From assembly GCA_023388605.1 (NCBI GenBank), contig JAEWFX010000052.1, positions 1 to 5,035 on the forward strand: 5,035 bases of DNA, in the 5' to 3' direction. Each line of letters begins with the position of its first letter. Within the stretch, counting starts at the first letter, position 1. Position numbers and translations under genes: made by a program. The notes beneath the pieces are model-generated. The model saw only the letters and a list, made by a program, of their open reading frames with translations. It was not told where the DNA came from and did no database searches. This document shows positions 1-5,035 of this stretch, in pieces. Origin of the DNA: Bacillota bacterium. Lineage in GTDB: Bacteria > Bacillota > Clostridia > Saccharofermentanales > DTU023.

Positions 1-2469
1 AAAGTCTATGAGATCAGCTAAAGGCAGATACAGGGTGCTGAAACTCAGAGGAATGGTCACCGCTTTACTCGGAGCCTCCTCCTTATCGATCACTTTAACT
101 TCGCTGATACCAGCTAAATTGACAAGTTTATCCGCTTGTTCTGACAAGAAATCAGCGAATTTATTTTCGTCTCTAACTACATACAATGTAGCTTTGATAT
201 GCGGTGCTACATTCAATTCACTGCGTGAATTACGAATACTGCGAACAGCTTCTTGCAACTGAGACAATTTGTTCTTCTCTGTCTCGAAATAGAGATTTTG
301 CTCAGCTTTAGGCCAGGCCTGCATCATCAAGAATCCATCGTGAGCCAGATTATTGAATATATCTTCAGTGAAGAAAGGCATAAAAGGATGTAGCAAAGTG
401 CAGGCTTCCAATAAGACATAGACTAAGACATTTTGAGCTAATAGTCTGTCCTCTGCATCTTCTCCACGCAGACGTGTTTTGACTAGCTCAATGTACCAAT
501 CGCAGAAATCATCCCATAAGAAATTGTAGATTTTGGCGAGTGCTATACCGTACTCATATTGTTCTAGATTACGTGTAACCTCTTCGATCAGATCCTGCAA
601 TTGATGTATGATCCATTTGTCTTCTACCTTGAGGTCATCAAGTGATTTGATGATATTCTCACGTGAATAATCACTCAAAGTCTTGTCATCATCAAGATTC
701 ATCAAAACAAAGCGGAAGGCATTCCATACCTTGTTGATAAAATTGCGTCCTGCTTCAACTTTAGCGTAATGGAAGCGCAGATCATTACCTGGCGAAATAC
801 CTGAGATCAAGGCATAACGCAGAGAATCTGTACCATACTGCTCGATTACCTCCAGAGGATCGATACCATTGCCCAATGTCTTAGAGATCTTGCGTCCTTC
901 ACTGTCACGGATCAAACCATGAAGGAGTACATCTTTAAAAGGAACTACACCTGTGTGCTCCAAGGCGGAAAAAATCATACGTGAAACCCAGAAGGTCAAG
1001 ATATCGTAACCAGTCACCAAGAGATCAGTTGGATAGAAATACTTTAGATCTTCAGTTTTGTCAGGCCAACCCATGGTGGCAAACGGCCATAGAGCCGAAG
1101 AGAACCAGGTATCTAAAGTATCCTCATCCTGTCTGATATTTGTCGATTTACAGTGTTTACAACAAGTCGGCTTTTCGCGGCTGACAGTAATCTCTCCACA
1201 ATCCTCACAATACCAAGCTGGGATACGATGACCCCACCATAACTGACGACTGATACACCAATCACGTATATTCTCCATCCAATGATAATAGAGTTTAGAG
1301 AAACGTTCGGGCACAAAGCGGACATCACCTTTATAGGCAGCTTCCAGAGCGGGCTTTGCCAACTCTTTCATACTGACAAACCACTGTTTAGAAATACGTG
1401 GTTCTACAACTGTTTTACAACGCTGACACTGACCGACATTGTGCTTTATATCTTCTATTTTGAGGAGATATCCCTGTTCTTCCAAGTCTTTTACGACGGC
1501 CTTGCGCGCCTCAGCTACGCTCAAGCCACAGTACTTACAGCCATTTTCATTGATGATGGCATCATCAGTTAAGATATTGATCTGCTCTAGGTTATGGCGT
1601 AGACCCACCTCGAAATCATTGGGGTCATGTGCTGGTGTGATTTTGACGACACCAGTTCCAAAGTCCATCTCGACATATTCATCTGCGACAACGGGTATCT
1701 CCTTGTTGAGCAGTGGCAAAATCACTTTTTTACCAATCAGATGCTGATAGCGTTCATCATCGGGATGAACAGCGACAGCGGTATCGCCGAGCATTGTCTC
1801 TGGACGTGTCGTCGCTAACTCTAGATAACCTGTTCCATCAGCGAGAGGATAACGCAGATGATAGAATTTACCATCCTGCTCAGCATAGATTACTTCGACA
1901 TCTGATATAGAGGTGTGACAATGAGGACACCAGTTGATGATGCGTTCACCACGATAGATCAAACCTTTTTCATAGAGATCTACAAATACTTCATATACTG
2001 CACGCGTGAGTTGTTCATCCATCGTAAAGGCCGAACGATCCCAGTCGCAAGATGAACCTAAACGAGTAATCTGGCGATTGATAGTATCACCGTATAGTTT
2101 TTTCCATTCCCAAGCGCGTTCGAGGAACTTCTCGCGACCGATATCAGCTTTCGTCAAATTCTCTTGTTTCATCGCTTCGACGATCTTCGACTCAGTGGCG
2201 ATAGAAGCGTGATCTGTACCAGGTAACCATAAGGTCTCAAAACCAGACATACGCTTGTAGCGGACAGTGATATCGGGCAAGGTCAAATCTAGAGCATGGC
2301 CGATATGTAGGTGGCCTGTAATATTGGGCGGTGGCATAACAATGGAAAATTTAGGCTTATCTGGATTGGGTTTAGCCTTAAAACAACCAGCTTCACGCCA
2401 GGCAGAATACAATACTTGCTCACGTGCTTGTGGATCAAAATTTTTAGCTACTTTATCTATTTTCTTCAT
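1..2469 (-). CDS. valS: Valyl-tRNA synthetase (3' end beyond window)
   Basis: Class I aminoacyl-tRNA synthetase that charges tRNA-Val with valine in the cytoplasm. The frame is open from the ATG at 2469 to the window edge, giving 823 codons. Family members run to about 880 residues, so roughly the last 60, normally a coiled-coil tRNA-binding arm, are missing. Visible landmarks: PPPNITGHLHIGHAL at residues 46-60 with the HIGH motif at 55-58 (2296-2307); the CP1 editing-domain motif ATTRPETMLGDTAVAVHP; a zinc ribbon with Cys421, Cys424, Cys437 and Cys440; DTWFSSALWPF; the nucleotide-binding loop as KISKT at 527-531 instead of KMSKS; then the helical anticodon-binding domain (for example LWDDFCDWYIELVKTRL). 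The start is supported by an AGGAG site 7 nt upstream. The first 17 bp overlap the upstream esterase-like gene. Identity is close to certain. No frameshift or internal stop was seen. Confidence 0.97.
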   Translation of the reverse strand, partial: MKKIDKVAKNFDPQAREQVLYSAWREAGCFKAKPNPDKPKFSIVMPPPNITGHLHIGHALDLTLPDITVRYKRMSGFETLWLPGTDHASIATESKIVEAMKQENLTKADIGREKFLERAWEWKKLYGDTINRQITRLGSSCDWDRSAFTMDEQLTRAVYEVFVDLYEKGLIYRGERIINWCPHCHTSISDVEVIYAEQDGKFYHLRYPLADGTGYLELATTRPETMLGDTAVAVHPDDERYQHLIGKKVILPLLNKEIPVVADEYVEMDFGTGVVKITPAHDPNDFEVGLRHNLEQINILTDDAIINENGCKYCGLSVAEARKAVVKDLEEQGYLLKIEDIKHNVGQCQRCKTVVEPRISKQWFVSMKELAKPALEAAYKGDVRFVPERFSKLYYHWMENIRDWCISRQLWWGHRIPAWYCEDCGEITVSREKPTCCKHCKSTNIRQDEDTLDTWFSSALWPFATMGWPDKTEDLKYFYPTDLLVTGYDILTFWVSRMIFSALEHTGVVPFKDVLLHGLIRDSEGRKISKTLGNGIDPLEVIEQYGTDSLRYALISGISPGNDLRFHYAKVEAGRNFINKVWNAFRFVLMNLDDDKTLSDYSRENIIKSLDDLKVEDKWIIHQLQDLIEEVTRNLEQYEYGIALAKIYNFLWDDFCDWYIELVKTRLRGEDAEDRLLAQNVLVYVLLEACTLLHPFMPFFTEDIFNNLAHDGFLMMQAWPKAEQNLYFETEKNKLSQLQEAVRSIRNSRSELNVAPHIKATLYVVRDENKFADFLSEQADKLVNLAGISEVKVIDKEEAPSKAVTIPLSFSTLYLPLADLIDF

Positions 2470-4552
2470 TTTTCGGCTCCTGAAAACTTATTTTATCAAT
2501 ATATATACAGCCTTTTGGATGATCGTCTATAATCATCAGTCCAATATGTTGAATTTTACTTAATTTAAGGCCATGATCTTCAGCACGCTGTAAATCAAAA
2601 CTGACTTCATGCCAGGCTAAATCGTTGCGGATAACAGCATTAGCATATTGGATACGTTCACCCTCAGCATCTTGCAAAACCAATGCGATACTCTTGAGAT
2701 GTGAATCTCTGTTAAAAACATTGAGGCTTAGATAATTGAAATGGCTGAGATCAAGAGGAGCATAACATGAAGCTGATCCTAACTGCGGACCGATCTCCAA
2801 TACTCCCGTTGTCGATTGTTGGTAATTCAACCTCAAAGAAGCGTTGCCGTGACATTTATTATGACGGTCTAAACTGAATTTAGCTTTACCCTGGTAGACT
2901 AACCATAGAGGATCTAGCACTAGGCTATCGCCAGGTGTTTTCACCTGTAATTGCCACATACTATCGCAATCTAGCCAGGCAGGATAATTTAAGGTTTTTT
3001 TGATCGCTTCCAATGAGAATGGCACAACTGGCATCAATTCACGTGCAGATAGGTTGCAATGCTGATTGAAACTGCTATAAGCATATGCACAAGCAACAGG
3101 ATCATCGATCTCATCGCTCCAAACCAGAACTCTGACACCATATAAGATCTTAGCGTTAGCCGGCAAATAATCAGTATTTTTGCCACGCAACATAAAACCT
3201 TTCAAGCAGTTATCGCCGTCAGGTAAGCTTAGCCCCTTCCCCACATTATCAAAGGTCAGAAGTAACTTATTGCCAGTTTTCTCGGCATAGACACATTCAG
3301 GTGCAGAATTTATCTGCTTGTGATTGTATACTTTACCAGTTGCAACAATCTGAAATCTTCTACCCAATTCCTGTAAATCCAATTGTACTTGGGGATAATC
3401 TTCACGCCAGAGATCATATGTAGTTACCATGCCGGCACTCAGACATAGTTTGCGACGAGTCATGGTCAACATCTCGTTGAATTTAACTAGAGTTTCATCT
3501 CTATTTTGTTTGCCGTCCTCGCAGTAGTAATCGAGGGGCAATTGGTTAAAAATAAAGTGGAGATTATCACTGGGTGCTATGAACAAGGAACGTAGAGATT
3601 TATTGAATTCACGCAAGCCCTTACTGACAAATTGGGGATAGTATACATCTGCGTCACAAGATTGCCAGATCACACCGCGCAATGCTAAATCACGATAACA
3701 AGATAATTTGTGACGATAGAGTGTCGAAGGAAAATCGATGGGCGCGACAGTAGTTTTTTCCTTACTATCGGCATCCGTATCATCCATCAAATCTTGATTC
3801 GTGACAGTTGTTTTAGATTGCTCATTCTTTTCATCAGCAGATGGTTTATTGCCCTGGTTGAAACCGCGTCGTCTGACAACTTCCTGCAGATCACGTTCTG
3901 TAGCTAAAATTTGGGGAGGCAACCACGAGTGCAAGAAACTCTCCGTCACCAGATCGTATACAGCTACAGGACAGTGAAGCTTTTTTTGTAATTCTAGACC
4001 AAAAGCTAAAGCGGCGGGATTGAGCTCGTTAAGATCACTTATCTTCTGATTGATCCAGCGTCCGCCAGGAATTCTAGTCATCTCCTCTTCTGAATAGACA
4101 AATTCATTATCTGCCAGTCCTGATCGATTCATTGTAAAAAAACGCAGCATGCTGTTCTTGGAACAGGCATCGATCAATTCGTCGACAGGCAATTCAGTAA
4201 AGTAACGATGGCCAGCAAATAACCAAACTTCACCAAAAGTGATGTTTTTGAGTACTATAGTCTGTCTATCAGTATTGATTGTCAATTGATAATTATCTGG
4301 AGTGGCTTTTACTGCTGGCAACTTGAGCTGAAAATGACCTGAGGCAGAAACTTCTGCACGCGTGCGATATATCGTGCCATACTTACGACCTTGTATTTGT
4401 CTACCTTTATTGGGAAGACGTTCTAAGCTGAGATAAATGTATTTGGCACCTTTAGCAGAACCCCTTAAGTAAGCCTCACAGTTTTGCTGTAAGACCATGC
4501 CCGGAGAAAAATTTCTCGGTAAGCGAATCGGTGCTACTACATCTCTCTTCAT
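2453..4552 (-). CDS. Sialate O-acetylesterase-like protein, predicted catalytically inactive, with C-terminal carbohydrate-binding-like domain
   Basis: 699 residues, complete. The order of segments follows the sialate O-acetylesterase (SGNH hydrolase) family: LPRNFSPGMVLQQ at 11-23; FGEVW at 106-110; SGNH-like core about 111-405; LRGVIWQ at 291-297; an internal beta region ending CNLSARELMPVVPF at 499-512; then an added beta-rich domain at about 540-690 resembling CBM11/CIA30-type jelly rolls (SHFNYLSLNVFN, LVLQDAEGERIQYAN, IYIDKISF). Known family members remove O-acetyl groups from sialic acid or other glycans. Here the signatures are altered: GQSNM is GHRYF (114-118, Ser to Arg), WYQGESN is WQSCDAD (296-302), and the DxxHP block (380-400) has no His. 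I infer a pseudoenzyme. There is no signal peptide or membrane segment, and 15 cysteines, suggesting the cytoplasm. A charged linker occupies 229-272. The gene starts inside the pgi stop (ATGA) and ends 17 bp inside valS. The family call is by motif reading, not a search; function unknown. Confidence 0.8.
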   Translation of the reverse strand: MKRDVVAPIRLPRNFSPGMVLQQNCEAYLRGSAKGAKYIYLSLERLPNKGRQIQGRKYGTIYRTRAEVSASGHFQLKLPAVKATPDNYQLTINTDRQTIVLKNITFGEVWLFAGHRYFTELPVDELIDACSKNSMLRFFTMNRSGLADNEFVYSEEEMTRIPGGRWINQKISDLNELNPAALAFGLELQKKLHCPVAVYDLVTESFLHSWLPPQILATERDLQEVVRRRGFNQGNKPSADEKNEQSKTTVTNQDLMDDTDADSKEKTTVAPIDFPSTLYRHKLSCYRDLALRGVIWQSCDADVYYPQFVSKGLREFNKSLRSLFIAPSDNLHFIFNQLPLDYYCEDGKQNRDETLVKFNEMLTMTRRKLCLSAGMVTTYDLWREDYPQVQLDLQELGRRFQIVATGKVYNHKQINSAPECVYAEKTGNKLLLTFDNVGKGLSLPDGDNCLKGFMLRGKNTDYLPANAKILYGVRVLVWSDEIDDPVACAYAYSSFNQHCNLSARELMPVVPFSLEAIKKTLNYPAWLDCDSMWQLQVKTPGDSLVLDPLWLVYQGKAKFSLDRHNKCHGNASLRLNYQQSTTGVLEIGPQLGSASCYAPLDLSHFNYLSLNVFNRDSHLKSIALVLQDAEGERIQYANAVIRNDLAWHEVSFDLQRAEDHGLKLSKIQHIGLMIIDDHPKGCIYIDKISFQEPKNEENR
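2477..2482 (-). promoter_or_regulatory. Ribosome binding site of valS
   Basis: On the minus strand CAGGAG lies 7 nt before the ATG at 2469. It is inside the last codons of the upstream gene (Gln-Glu of SFQEPKNEENR). A good Shine-Dalgarno match at ideal spacing decides the valS start and shows that valS can be initiated independently, although the upstream stop at 2453 would also let terminating ribosomes restart. Confidence 0.8.
4549..4552 (-). promoter_or_regulatory. ATGA stop/start overlap coupling pgi to the esterase-like gene
   Basis: The ATG of the esterase-like gene (4552-4550) shares bases with the TGA of pgi (4551-4549). The bases just upstream on the minus strand (GAATAAACGATTGGTACA) contain no convincing Shine-Dalgarno sequence. 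Translation of the second gene therefore probably depends on ribosomes finishing pgi, which would tie the amounts of the two proteins together. The overlap is seen directly; the coupling is inferred. Confidence 0.7.
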
Positions 4553-5035
4553 TGTACCAATCGTTTATTCAATGTCTCAGCTAGCTCTTCAAAACCAGGT
4601 TTGCCGAGCAAGGCAAACATGTTGCGTTTATAAGCCTCTACACCAGGTTGATCAAATGGATTGATACTGAGCATAAGACCACTGAGTCCACAAGCGTATT
4701 CAAAGAAATAAATCAAAGCACCCAGATGATAGGCATCTAATTTGGCTAATTGCAGGCGAATACTGGGAACTCCGCCATCTTCGTGTGCCATCATAGTGCC
4801 GACAAGAGCAGTTTGATTTACTTGATTCAGTGTTTTACCTGCTAGGTAATTAAGACCATCGGCATTGTCAGCTTGCTCAGTCAAAACTACGTCAGAACGA
4901 TTAGCAGCAAAATCTAATATGGTCTCAAACAAGATCCGGCGTCCATCTTGGATGTATTGACCCATGGAGTGCAGATCACTGGAGAAATTGACGGCAGCTG
5001 GGAACAATCCTCGTCCGTCCTTGCCTTCGCTCTCG
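4549..5035 (-). CDS. pgi: Glucose-6-phosphate isomerase, C-terminal part (5' end beyond window)
   Basis: Interconverts glucose 6-phosphate and fructose 6-phosphate in glycolysis and gluconeogenesis, in the cytoplasm. Only the last 161 codons are present; the frame is open through the right edge, reading ESEGKDGRGLFPAAVNF. The TTG at 5007 lies inside this conserved stretch and is an internal leucine codon, not a start. The second PROSITE-type signature is complete: GLMLSINPFDQPGVEAYK. If the protein is about 450 residues, as in Bacillus-type enzymes, the first Glu of ESEGKD, the His of DLHSMGQ and the Lys of VEAYK fall at about 290, 311 and 425, which from memory are the catalytic positions of the Geobacillus stearothermophilus enzyme. 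It therefore looks active. It is the upstream member of a three-gene unit, and its TGA overlaps the start of the next gene. Confidence 0.97.
   Translation of the reverse strand, partial: ESEGKDGRGLFPAAVNFSSDLHSMGQYIQDGRRILFETILDFAANRSDVVLTEQADNADGLNYLAGKTLNQVNQTALVGTMMAHEDGGVPSIRLQLAKLDAYHLGALIYFFEYACGLSGLMLSINPFDQPGVEAYKRNMFALLGKPGFEELAETLNKRLVQ

Noticed and set aside
1498..1535. CKYC in ValS as an additional zinc-binding site.
   Set aside because: It aligns with the usual GGKYAGL segment before VAEARKAVV, so these cysteines are local substitutions; the true zinc ribbon is at residues 421-440.
2526..2553. Possible internal promoter for valS on the minus strand, TTCAAC - 16 bp - TATAGA, with another AT-rich stretch (TATATATATT) nearer the gene at about 2498-2510.
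   Set aside because: Matches to the -35 and -10 consensus are weak, and the AT-rich bases encode the conserved-looking CIYIDKISF strand, so chance is the simpler explanation.
8..2563. Short plus-strand open frames (for example 8-262, 1282-1572, 1439-1747, 2267-2563) and the small minus-strand frame at 1113-1328.
   Set aside because: All lie opposite or out of frame with the long, clearly conserved valS reading frame, and none shows a recognisable domain or a ribosome binding site.
2995..3001. Run of seven A on the minus strand (also at 3981-3987) as programmed frameshift sites.
   Set aside because: Both encode ordinary Lys-Lys pairs in a continuous frame; no stimulatory hairpin or useful alternative frame is apparent.
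3710..3907. 65-codon plus-strand frame antisense to the charged insert of the esterase-like gene.
   Set aside because: No domain or start signal; it is a by-product of the low-complexity codons on the other strand.
4257..4285. Perfect TTGACA on the minus strand inside the esterase-like gene, with TATAGT downstream.
   Set aside because: The spacer is about 20 bp, too long for a good promoter, and the site is within coding sequence far from any gene start.
5005..5007. TTG at 5007 as a start codon of the isomerase gene.
   Set aside because: The frame stays open to the window edge and upstream codons encode the conserved ESEGKDGRG segment that carries a catalytic Glu, so the TTG is an internal leucine.

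Overview
The window holds three tightly packed genes, all on the minus strand, with no intergenic DNA. In transcription order (right to left) they are the 3' end of a glucose-6-phosphate isomerase gene (pgi, 4549-5035, cut by the window edge), a complete 699-residue gene for a protein related to sialate O-acetylesterases (2453-4552), and most of a valyl-tRNA synthetase gene (valS, 1-2469, 823 codons present, C-terminal end cut by the window edge). The first junction is a 4-bp ATGA overlap and the second a 17-bp overlap, so the three genes look like one co-transcribed, translationally coupled unit. I see no RNA gene, mobile element, CRISPR array, terminator or strong promoter.

The organism looks like a low-to-moderate G+C member of the Bacillota, most likely of the class Clostridia. 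The isomerase is the short (about 450 aa) bacterial type found in Bacillus and Clostridium. The valyl-tRNA synthetase carries a CxxC...CxxC zinc ribbon and a wording typical of clostridial enzymes. G+C is in the low 40s per cent by eye. Genus cannot be fixed from this window.

The two outer genes are housekeeping enzymes with their visible active-site residues in place, apart from a KISKT variant of the KMSKS loop in ValS. The middle gene is the point of interest. It follows the whole sialate O-acetylesterase layout: an N-terminal beta region, an SGNH-hydrolase-like domain with an internal beta domain, and an extra carbohydrate-binding-like jelly roll at the C terminus. Every catalytic signature of the family is replaced in it: GQSNM reads GHRYF, WYQGESN reads WQSCDAD, and the DxxH block has no histidine. 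With no signal peptide and 15 cysteines it appears to be a cytoplasmic pseudoenzyme. It sits between a sugar-phosphate isomerase and a tRNA synthetase, and it has an intact frame of normal length, which argues for a retained non-catalytic role. What that role is cannot be read from the sequence.
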